Shown: positions 7,938 through 14,659 of the stretch, piece by piece
Numbering within the stretch: position 1 is the stretch's first letter
Layout: each line of letters starts with the position of its first letter
Assembly: GCA_905198475.1 (NCBI GenBank)
Contig: CAJKCQ010000037.1
Location: forward strand, 1-20,744
Length of the DNA: 20,744 bases
Direction of reading: 5' to 3'
Source of the DNA: an uncultured Sutterella sp.
GTDB lineage: Bacteria > Pseudomonadota > Gammaproteobacteria > Burkholderiales > Burkholderiaceae_F
Notes under the pieces: generated by a model
Told to the model about the DNA's origin: nothing
Database searches by the model: none
Seen by the model: only the letters and a program-made list of their open reading frames with translations
Program-made: the position numbers and the translations under genes

Positions 7938-9362
7938 ATGCATAAGAAACTGCGGACGGCGCCCGTAGCCGCCGCGCTCTCCCTCGCGCTCGCCGGCTGT
8001 GCGGTGCAGGCGCCGGACCTCGAGCGGATGACCGCGCAGACGGCGCCCGAGACCTGGCAGCGCTCGTCGCTCCCCGCGGGGTCCGTCCTCTCCTGGGAGA
8101 ACTTCTGGGAGCGTTGGGCCGATCCGGTCCTCCCGCGCCTCATCGAGAAGGCGCTCGCGGCCAATCCGGACGTCGAGACCGCCGCGGCCAACCTGCGTGC
8201 GGCGCGCGCCTCGGTGACGGCGGCGGACGCCGTGCTCTGGCCGAGCGCGAAGGCGGGGGTCGACGCGGGCCGCATCCGCTCGAACGGCTCGACGAGAAGC
8301 TCCTATTCGCTCGAAGGTTCGGGCTCGCTCTCGCTCAACCTCGCCGGCGCGGAGTTCTGGGAGGCCGACGCCGCCGAGCTCAAGGCGCTCGCCTCCTACT
8401 ACACGCTCGAAGACGTGCGCGCGGCGACCGCCGCCGCGGTCGCCGAGGCGTACGTGAACCTGCGCGCCGCCGAGGCGCAGCTCGAGATCGTCAAGAAGTC
8501 GCTCTCCAACTACATGGAGACCGCGGACACCTCGCGCTGGCAGTTTGAAGCGGGCACCGGGGCGGCCTCGGAGGCCGAGGACGCGCAGGTGCAGCTCGCT
8601 TCGGCCCGCGCGCGCATCCCGACCCTGGAGGGCGGGATCCTGCAGTACCGCAACGCCCTCATGCGGCTGACGGCGACCCCGGTCGCCGAGCTCGGCCTCG
8701 AGGCGACGGGCCGCGTGCCCGTGCCGCCCGACGGCGCGGCCGCGGTGATTCCCGCCGAGACCCTCGCCCACCGGCCCGACGTCCGCGCTGCGCGCCGCAC
8801 GGTCGAGGCGGCCGTGGAGAGCCTGAGGAGTGCGAAGAGCAGCTTCTTCCCGACGCTTTCGCTTTCGGGGAACATCGGTACGACCGCCGCGGTCGTGAGC
8901 GCGCTCGGCGCCGCCGGCACGGGCGTCGCGGGACTCTCCGCGGCGCTCTCCGCGCCGATCCTCAACTGGGGGGCGCTCATCGCGGGTGAGGAGAGCGCCG
9001 CGGCCGAGCTCGACCGCACGGTTGCGGCCTACCGCTCGACCCTCCTCTCGGCGCTCGAGGAGACCGACAACGCGCTCGCCTCGATCGCCAACACTGAACG
9101 GCGCCGCACGGATCTCGAGCGCGCCGTCGAGCACGCCCGCACGGCCGAGATGCTCTCGCGCCAGGAGTACGAGGCGGGCATCGGCGACTACACGATGCTG
9201 CTCTCCACGCAGCGCTCGCTCCTCTCGGCCGAAGAGACGGAGCTCACCAACCGCGCCGACCGCGCCAAGGCCTACGTCACCCTCTACCGGGCCCTGGGCG
9301 GCGCATGGGCCGTGGAGGACGCCCGGCGGGCGCCCGGCAGCGACACGAATGAAGACCGTTGA
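7938..9362 (+). CDS. TolC-like outer-membrane efflux lipoprotein (NodT/OprM family)
   Basis: A 474-residue outer-membrane factor that would form the exit duct of a tripartite pump. It begins with a lipoprotein signal peptide whose lipobox LALAGC places the acylated Cys at residue 21. Two repeated OEP domains follow, with long alpha-helical segments such as NPDVETAAANLRAARAS, AEAYVNLRAAEAQL and LAHRPDVRAARRTVEAA. The DYTMLLSTQRSLL stretch and the region after it are typical of the second repeat. The ATG at 7938 is chosen because GGAG lies nine bases upstream and the signal peptide fits; upstream in-frame starts would add a non-secretory extension. It is the first gene of a four-gene operon; the adaptor gene starts 23 bp after its stop. 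The neighbours imply it works with an ABC transporter, not an RND pump. Confidence 0.95.
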   Translation: MHKKLRTAPVAAALSLALAGCAVQAPDLERMTAQTAPETWQRSSLPAGSVLSWENFWERWADPVLPRLIEKALAANPDVETAAANLRAARASVTAADAVLWPSAKAGVDAGRIRSNGSTRSSYSLEGSGSLSLNLAGAEFWEADAAELKALASYYTLEDVRAATAAAVAEAYVNLRAAEAQLEIVKKSLSNYMETADTSRWQFEAGTGAASEAEDAQVQLASARARIPTLEGGILQYRNALMRLTATPVAELGLEATGRVPVPPDGAAAVIPAETLAHRPDVRAARRTVEAAVESLRSAKSSFFPTLSLSGNIGTTAAVVSALGAAGTGVAGLSAALSAPILNWGALIAGEESAAAELDRTVAAYRSTLLSALEETDNALASIANTERRRTDLERAVEHARTAEMLSRQEYEAGIGDYTMLLSTQRSLLSAEETELTNRADRAKAYVTLYRALGGAWAVEDARRAPGSDTNEDR

Positions 9363-9385
9363 GAACGGGACGGAAAGGAAGAGAA

Positions 9386-10708
9386 ATGACTGAAGAGAAG
9401 AACGACGCCCGCAACGCTCCCGCGGCGGTCGAGAAGCTTTTGGGCGAGAAGCGCCGGCCCTGGTACGTGCGCGCCGTGCCCGTCGTGGTGGTACTCGCGC
9501 TCGCCGCGGGCGGGGCCTGGTGGTGGCAGAAGAGCGCCGCGGGCACGCAGAAGGTGAACTACGTCACCGAACGGGTCGTGCGCGGCCCGATCAGCGTCAC
9601 CGTGTCGGCCGACGGCACCCTCAAGCCCACCCGCACGGTCACGCTCGGCTCGGAGCTCTCCGGGATCGTGCGCAAGGTGAACGTGGACGTGAACGACTCG
9701 ATCTCGACGGGCGACGTCCTGATCGAGCTCGACACGCGCAACCTCGAGTCCAAGGTGGCGAGCGCCCGCGCGTCCCTCGCGAGCGCGAAGGCGCAGCTCG
9801 CGCAGAACCGCGCGACTCTGAATGAGGCCGAGGTGAAGGACCGGCGCCTCAAGGAACTCAACAAGCTCTCGGGCGGCAAGATGCCCTCGCGCACGGACCT
9901 CGACGCCCAGGAAGCCGCGGTCGCCACGGCGCGCGCCGCCCTCGAAGTGGCCAAGGCGAACATCGCCGACGCCGAGGCCTCGCTCTCGCAGACCGAGACC
10001 GACCTCTCGAAGGCGATGATCAAGTCGCCGATCGACGGCGTCGTGCTCGCGCGCTCCGTCGAACCGGGCTACGCCGTCGCCGCGAGCCTGCAGGCGGTCG
10101 AACTGCTGTCGCTTGCGACCGACCTCTCCGAGCTCGAACTCCAGGTGAACGTGGACGAAGCCGACATCGGCAGCGTCCAGGCCGGTCAGAAGGCCTTCTT
10201 CACGGTGAGCGCCTATCCGGACAAGAAGTTCCCCGCGACCCTGACGAAGGTCGCCTTCGGCTCGACCACGACCGAGAACGTCGTCACCTACACGACCTAT
10301 CTCGACGTGAAGAACCCCGAGCTGCAGCTCCGGCCCGGCATGACCGCGTCGGCGACGATCTCGACCGCGCACAAGGACCAGGTGCTCCTCGTGCCGAATT
10401 CGGCCCTGCGCTTCGTGCCCAACAAGAACGCGGGCGCGGAGGAGGCCTCCGCGGGATCGGGCATGCGTTCGGCCTTCATGTCCGGCCCCCCGCGGGGCGG
10501 CCGCGGCGGCTCGGGCAAGACCGCCAAGGAGGAGTCGGGCGCGCAGCATGCGCAGCGCATGCGCACGCTCTACGTACTCCGCGGCGGCGAGGCCGTACCC
10601 GTCACCGTGACGACGGGCCTCACCGACGGCGCGCACACGGAGATCGTTTCGGGCGAAATCTCCGAGTCCGACGCCGTGATCGTTGATCAGCAGCGCGCGA
10701 AGTCCTGA
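9386..10708 (+). CDS. MacA-like periplasmic adaptor subunit of an ABC efflux pump
   Basis: A 440-residue HlyD/MacA-family membrane fusion protein linking the inner-membrane ABC transporter to the outer-membrane duct. A single N-terminal transmembrane anchor (about 29-47) is followed by the first lipoyl half (about 66-116), an alpha-helical coiled-coil hairpin rich in Ala, Glu and Lys (about 117-210), the second lipoyl half (SPIDGVVLARSVEPG, about 214-228), a beta-barrel domain (about 248-330) and a membrane-proximal domain. The last is interrupted at about 350-390 by a low-complexity Gly/Arg/Ser segment (PPRGGRGGSGK). The ATG at 9386 is preferred to one nine codons upstream because AGGAAGAG lies just before it. 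It lies 23 bp after the outer-membrane factor gene and 11 bp before the ATPase gene, so the genes are clearly co-transcribed. Transported substrate unknown. Confidence 0.95.
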   Translation: MTEEKNDARNAPAAVEKLLGEKRRPWYVRAVPVVVVLALAAGGAWWWQKSAAGTQKVNYVTERVVRGPISVTVSADGTLKPTRTVTLGSELSGIVRKVNVDVNDSISTGDVLIELDTRNLESKVASARASLASAKAQLAQNRATLNEAEVKDRRLKELNKLSGGKMPSRTDLDAQEAAVATARAALEVAKANIADAEASLSQTETDLSKAMIKSPIDGVVLARSVEPGYAVAASLQAVELLSLATDLSELELQVNVDEADIGSVQAGQKAFFTVSAYPDKKFPATLTKVAFGSTTTENVVTYTTYLDVKNPELQLRPGMTASATISTAHKDQVLLVPNSALRFVPNKNAGAEEASAGSGMRSAFMSGPPRGGRGGSGKTAKEESGAQHAQRMRTLYVLRGGEAVPVTVTTGLTDGAHTEIVSGEISESDAVIVDQQRAKS

Positions 10709-10719
10709 GCGGAGGCGAC

Positions 10720-11457
10720 ATGACAGACTCCCCGCTCATTGAATTCCGCGGGATCGGCAAGCGCTACGGCGAAGGCGAGGCGGCCTTCGTCGCGCTCCAC
10801 CACATCGACCTCACGATCCGACAGGGCGAATTCGTCGCGATCATGGGACCGTCGGGTTCGGGCAAGTCCACCGCGATGAACATCATCGGCGCGCTCGACC
10901 GTCCGTCCTGGGGCGAATACCTCTTCGAAGGGGTGCACGTCGAGGGGCTCACGAACGACGAGCGCGCGCTCCTGCGCCGCCGCTACATCGGCTTCGTCTT
11001 CCAGGGCTTCAACCTGTTGCCGCGGACGACGGCGCTCGAAAACGTCGAGCTGCCGCTCCTCTACCGGGGCCTGAAGCGCGCGGAGCGCCGCGAGCTCGCC
11101 CGCGCCGCCCTTGAGCGCGTGGGGCTCCTCGACTGGGAGCACCACACGCCCGCGGAGCTTTCCGGCGGCCAGCAGCAGCGCGTCGCCATCGCCCGCGCGA
11201 TCGTGATCAAGCCGAAGCTCCTGCTCGCGGACGAACCGACGGGGAGCCTTGACAGCGCGCGCAGCGTCGAGATCATGAAGCTTCTCAGCGATCTCAATGA
11301 ATCCGAGGGCATCACCGTCGCGCTCGTCACCCACGAGCTCGACATGGCCCTCTACGCCAAGCGCCACGTGGTCTTCAAGGACGGCGCGCTCGTGCGCGAC
11401 GACCGGGGGCTCCCCGGCCGGGGGCCCGCCGCACATGACGAAGGGAGGTCGAAGTGA
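10720..11457 (+). CDS. MacB/LolD-type ABC transporter ATP-binding subunit
   Basis: A 245-residue nucleotide-binding subunit with every ABC motif in place: Walker A GPSGSGKS (43-50), Q-loop VFQGFN (Gln95), signature LSGGQQQR (147-154), Walker B LLLADEPTG (167-175) and the switch His205 (VTHEL). The sequence is closest to the MacB N-terminal domain and LolD, the type VII (mechanotransmission) class. It powers the permease encoded immediately downstream, with which it overlaps by 4 nt (GTGA), implying translational coupling and a stoichiometric complex. In E. coli MacB the ATPase and permease are one polypeptide; here they are separate proteins, as in YknYZ-type systems. Acts on the cytoplasmic face of the inner membrane. 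Confidence 0.96.
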   Translation: MTDSPLIEFRGIGKRYGEGEAAFVALHHIDLTIRQGEFVAIMGPSGSGKSTAMNIIGALDRPSWGEYLFEGVHVEGLTNDERALLRRRYIGFVFQGFNLLPRTTALENVELPLLYRGLKRAERRELARAALERVGLLDWEHHTPAELSGGQQQRVAIARAIVIKPKLLLADEPTGSLDSARSVEIMKLLSDLNESEGITVALVTHELDMALYAKRHVVFKDGALVRDDRGLPGRGPAAHDEGRSK

Positions 11458-12662
11458 TCGGCAACGCACTGCTTCTCGCGCTCAGGCAGATCTGGCGCAA
11501 CCCGATGCGCAGCCTTCTCACCGTGCTCGGCGTCGTGATCGGCGTCGCCGCGGTGATCACGATGGTGACGATCGGCAACGGCGCGAGCTCGGCGATCAAG
11601 GCCGAGATCGAGTCCTTCGGCAACAACCAGATCATGTTGCGCCCGGGCATGCGCCTCGGGCCCGGGCAGAAGATCGGCGCGCCGGACTTCAAGGAGGGGG
11701 ATGCCGAAGCGATCCTCACGCAGCTCGCCGGCGTCGTCGCCGTGGCGCCGCAGGTCTCCAAGAGCGTCACGCTCGTGGCGAACGGCCGCAACTGGCAGTC
11801 GAGCATCACCGGGACGACCTCGAGCTACTTCACGATCGACAACCGCACGATCGCGGACGGCCGGAACTTCGAGCCGGTCGAGGAGCGGGCGGGTTCGGCC
11901 GTCTGCGTGATCGGCTCGACCATTGCGAACGAACTCTTCGGGCGCACCGCGGGCGTCGTGGGCGAGCAGATCCGCACGGGGAGTTTTTCGTGCCGCGTGA
12001 TTGGGCTTCTCAAGACCAAGGGGTCGGCCGCGATGGGCGGCGACCAGGACGACGTCGTGGTGATGCCGATCAAGACGGTTCAGCGCCGCCTCATCGGCAA
12101 GAACAAGGTCTCCGCGCTCCTCATCCTGATGAACGCGGACTCGGACCGCGATCGCCTCAAGGACGCGATCAAGGAGCTCATGCGCGAGCGCCGCTCCCTC
12201 TCGGCGGGCGACGACGACAACTTCCAGATCATGGACACGGCCGAAATCGCCGCCAAGGTGGCGAGCACGACGGGCATCATGACGACGCTCCTCGCGGCTG
12301 TGGCGGGCGTGAGCCTCCTCGTGGGCGGCATCGGCATCATGAACATCATGCTCGTGTCGGTGACCGAGCGCACGCGCGAAATCGGCATCCGCCTCGCCAT
12401 CGGCGCGCTCGGGCGAGAGGTGCTGCTGCAGTTCCTCATCGAGGCGCTCATGCTCGGCTGCATGGGCGGGCTTCTCGGCATGGCGCTCGCCTTCGTCGCC
12501 TCCTGGGGGGGCTGCGCCTGGATGAACGTGCCCTTTGCGGTTGACCCGGGCATCAACCTCCTCGCCTTCTCCGTCTCCGCCTTCACGGGCATCGTCTTCG
12601 GGTTCTTCCCGGCGCGGCGCGCGGCGCGGCTCGACCCGATCGAGGCGGTGCGGCACGAGTAG
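11454..12662 (+). CDS. MacB-like ABC transporter permease (FtsX family)
   Basis: A 402-residue permease starting with GTG inside the ATPase stop codon. One transmembrane helix (about 19-40, preceded by the amphipathic RQIWRNPMRS) is followed by a large periplasmic domain (about 41-270). Three C-terminal helices (about 276-300, 322-350 and 365-387) come next. The EIGIRLAIGA coupling segment (309-318) and the ending PARRAARLDPIEAVRHE are diagnostic of MacB-type FtsX permeases. With the upstream ATPase, MacA-like adaptor and TolC-like lipoprotein it would complete a mechanotransmission pump that expels substrates such as macrolides, peptides or lipid-like molecules from the periplasm; the actual substrate is unknown. 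It is the last gene of the operon, which ends about 30 nt later at a bidirectional terminator. Confidence 0.96.
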   Translation: MIGNALLLALRQIWRNPMRSLLTVLGVVIGVAAVITMVTIGNGASSAIKAEIESFGNNQIMLRPGMRLGPGQKIGAPDFKEGDAEAILTQLAGVVAVAPQVSKSVTLVANGRNWQSSITGTTSSYFTIDNRTIADGRNFEPVEERAGSAVCVIGSTIANELFGRTAGVVGEQIRTGSFSCRVIGLLKTKGSAAMGGDQDDVVVMPIKTVQRRLIGKNKVSALLILMNADSDRDRLKDAIKELMRERRSLSAGDDDNFQIMDTAEIAAKVASTTGIMTTLLAAVAGVSLLVGGIGIMNIMLVSVTERTREIGIRLAIGALGREVLLQFLIEALMLGCMGGLLGMALAFVASWGGCAWMNVPFAVDPGINLLAFSVSAFTGIVFGFFPARRAARLDPIEAVRHE

Positions 12663-12690
12663 CTCCGGCTACGCACCCCGCCCGAGATGC

Positions 12691-12727
12691 GCAAAAGGCC
12701 CGGAACTCCGATGGAGCGCCGGGCCTT
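12691..12727. terminator. Bidirectional terminator between the efflux operon and ssb
   Basis: AAAAGGCCCGG (12691-12701) pairs perfectly with CCGGGCCTTTT (12717-12727), and an inner CTCC/GGAG stem sits in the loop. Both strands end in a T4 run. It lies about 30 nt after the permease stop and 50 nt after the convergent ssb stop, so it can end both transcripts. Confidence 0.85.
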
Positions 12728-12732
12728 TTGCT

Positions 12733-12758
12733 GCGGGGCGGCTCGAGGCCGAGCCGCC
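12733..12758 (-). repeat. Second inverted repeat after ssb
   Basis: GGGGCGGCTC (12733-12742) and GAGCCGCCCC (12749-12758) form a perfect 10-bp stem with a 6-nt loop. It lies between the ssb stop and the T-tailed terminator. It has no T-tract of its own, so it may stabilise the ssb 3' end or assist termination. Confidence 0.6.
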
Positions 12759-12776
12759 CCGGGTTGGGAAGGACGA

Positions 12777-13274
12777 TCAGAACGGAACGTCTTCCTCCAA
12801 CTGATCAATCGGACTCGAGGCCGCGGCGGGCGAGGGCTGCGGCGCCGGGGCCTGCTGACGGGCGGGGGCGGGACGGGGCGCGGACTCGAAGCCGTCCGGC
12901 GAGGGCGCGTAGCCCGCGTCGCCGCCGTCCTGACGGTCGTTGCGGCCGCCGACGAACTGCATGTTCTCGGCGACGATTTCGGTGGTCCAGCGGTCGTTGC
13001 CGTTCTGGTCGGTCCATTTGCGGGTGCGCAGACGGCCTTCGATGAAGACCGAGCGGCCCTTCTTCAGATAGTCCTTGGCGAGTTCGGCGGAGCGGCCGAA
13101 GAGCACGACGCGGTGCCATTCGGTCTCTTCGGTGAGCTGGCCGTCGCGGTTCTTGTAGCGGCGGGAGGTGGCCAGACGCAGCGTGGCGATGGCCGTGCCG
13201 CCGTCGGGGGTGTAGCGGACTTCAGGATCGGCGCCGAGATTGCCGAGGAGCATTACCTTGTTGAGGGAAGCCAT
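12777..13274 (-). CDS. ssb: Single-stranded DNA-binding protein
   Basis: A 165-residue SSB that coats single-stranded DNA during replication, repair and recombination. The OB-fold (about 1-110) begins MASLNKVMLLGNLGADPEVRY, very close to the E. coli type, and includes the ETEWHRVVLFGRSAELA and GRSVFIEGRLRTRKW strands. A Pro/Gln/Ala-rich disordered linker follows. The protein ends with the acidic partner-binding tip EEDVPF, a conservative variant of the usual DDDIPF. It lies 42 bp after the MFS gene on the same strand. This ssb-MFS order with a divergent uvrA is common in Betaproteobacteria. No clear Shine-Dalgarno precedes the ATG at 13272-13274. The short leader carries two copies of TTTTTGAT (minus strand). 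Confidence 0.98.
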   Translation of the reverse strand: MASLNKVMLLGNLGADPEVRYTPDGGTAIATLRLATSRRYKNRDGQLTEETEWHRVVLFGRSAELAKDYLKKGRSVFIEGRLRTRKWTDQNGNDRWTTEIVAENMQFVGGRNDRQDGGDAGYAPSPDGFESAPRPAPARQQAPAPQPSPAAASSPIDQLEEDVPF

Positions 13275-13316
13275 TTTCGGGACAAAATCAAAAAGTTACG
13301 GGATCAAAAACTAAGC

Positions 13317-14525
13317 TCAGGCTTCCTCAGGCTCTCGGCCGGAGCGTGGGGGCTCCTTCATGCCAATCGCTGAGGCGAGCCACAGAAGCATAGCAAAAGC
13401 ACAGGTGAAGAAGACGGCCTCGGCTCCCCAGTGGAGCGTGATCCAGCCGCCCAAGGCGCCGCCGGCGAAGAGGCCGAAGTTCTGCAAGGTGTTGTAGATC
13501 CCGAGGGCGAGTCCCTTGTCACGCGGCGGCGCGAGCCGCGAGATGAGGCTCGGCAGCGTCGCCTCGAGCACGTTGAAGCCGCTGAAGAAGAGGCCGAGAA
13601 GGAAGCTGATCTCCCAAATCGAGTGCATCAGATAGGCGAAGAGCACGAAGGCCGCGCAGAAGAACCCGAGCACCCAGCGCATGATGCGCACGACGGCGTT
13701 GCGCCGCTCGCCGATGATGATGAGGGGCGCCATCACGGTGAAGCCTGCGAGCACGGCCGGCAGATAGACCCACCAATGGTGCTCGGAGGGGAGCCCCATT
13801 TCGGTCAGCCGCGTCGGAATCACGACGAAGACCGCCATGAGTGCGGCGTGGAGCACGAAGATGCCGATGTTGAGGCGCAGCAGCTGCGGCTCGAGCGCGA
13901 TTTCGCGCCAGGTCTTGTCGGGTTCGGGCTCGTGGTGCCGGCCGGGTGCCTCCGGGACGATGAAGCGCACGACGAAGACCGCGGCGACGGCGAGCACGCC
14001 CGTGAGGAGGAAGATCCCCGGGAGGCCCCAGAGGCGGGCGAGGGGCGGCGCGATCACCATCGAGAGGGCGAAGGTGAGTCCGATCGAGGCGCCCACCATC
14101 GCCATGGCGCGCGTGATCACCGCGTGGCGCACCGAGTCGGAGATGAAGGCGGTCACGGCCGCGGAGATCGCGCCCGCACCCTGGACGGCGCGGCCGAGGA
14201 AGATCCCCCAGATCGTGTCCGCCGAGGCGGCGATGAGCGACCCGGCGGCGAAGACGACGAGCCCCGCGAGGATCACGGGCTTCCTGCCGAAGCGGTCCGA
14301 GGCGGCCCCGAGGGGGATCTGCAGCACCCCTTGGGCGAGGCCGTAGATGCCGAGCGTGAGGCCGACCATGAACGCGTCGTCGCCGCCCGGAAGGTCGTGC
14401 GCGTAGACGGCGAAGACGGGGAGGATCACGAAGAGGCCGAGCATGCGCAGCGCGAAGATGCTCGCGAGGGTGATGCTCGACTTCTTCTCCCGGGAGGTCA
14501 TGCGCGTGGCGTTCTGGGCGGTCAT
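13317..14525 (-). CDS. Major facilitator superfamily transporter (YajR-like core)
   Basis: A 402-residue protein with about twelve predicted transmembrane helices. MFS motif A is GAASDRFGRKPV (73-84), in the loop between helices 2 and 3, and GRAVQGAGAISAAV (helix 4) and SVxxG-like helix 5 elements are present. The sequence is in the drug:H+ antiporter-1/YajR-like group but lacks YajR's C-terminal soluble domain. It is an inner-membrane, probably proton-driven exporter; the substrate cannot be inferred. The ATG at 14523-14525 (MTAQNAT) is preferred because AAGGAT lies upstream, although at long spacing. A longer frame to 14585 would begin with Arg-rich, non-conserved residues. It is upstream of ssb in a probable two-gene transcript and divergent from uvrA, a conserved neighbourhood. 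Confidence 0.92.
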   Translation of the reverse strand: MTAQNATRMTSREKKSSITLASIFALRMLGLFVILPVFAVYAHDLPGGDDAFMVGLTLGIYGLAQGVLQIPLGAASDRFGRKPVILAGLVVFAAGSLIAASADTIWGIFLGRAVQGAGAISAAVTAFISDSVRHAVITRAMAMVGASIGLTFALSMVIAPPLARLWGLPGIFLLTGVLAVAAVFVVRFIVPEAPGRHHEPEPDKTWREIALEPQLLRLNIGIFVLHAALMAVFVVIPTRLTEMGLPSEHHWWVYLPAVLAGFTVMAPLIIIGERRNAVVRIMRWVLGFFCAAFVLFAYLMHSIWEISFLLGLFFSGFNVLEATLPSLISRLAPPRDKGLALGIYNTLQNFGLFAGGALGGWITLHWGAEAVFFTCAFAMLLWLASAIGMKEPPRSGREPEEA

Positions 14526-14659
14526 GGAGGGCTTGAATCCTTGTTCTTTTCGTGGACGGGCGGGCGCTCGACGGCCGCGCCGCATGACCGGGTTATAGTT
14601 TTTCCATTTTGCTCACTCCTTAAGCCGTCTCTTCGAATGGAAGGGAAGCGGCCTCCGGC
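14526..14659. promoter_or_regulatory. Divergent MFS-ssb / uvrA intergenic region
   Basis: This 134-bp region must contain promoters for both directions. An A/T-rich patch at about 14590-14615 offers a weak minus-strand -10 (TATAAC). GGAAGGGAAG before the uvrA ATG can serve as its ribosome site. I found no convincing LexA box (CTG-N10-CAG with A/T-rich centre), so SOS control of uvrA is not evident from the sequence. Confidence 0.45.
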
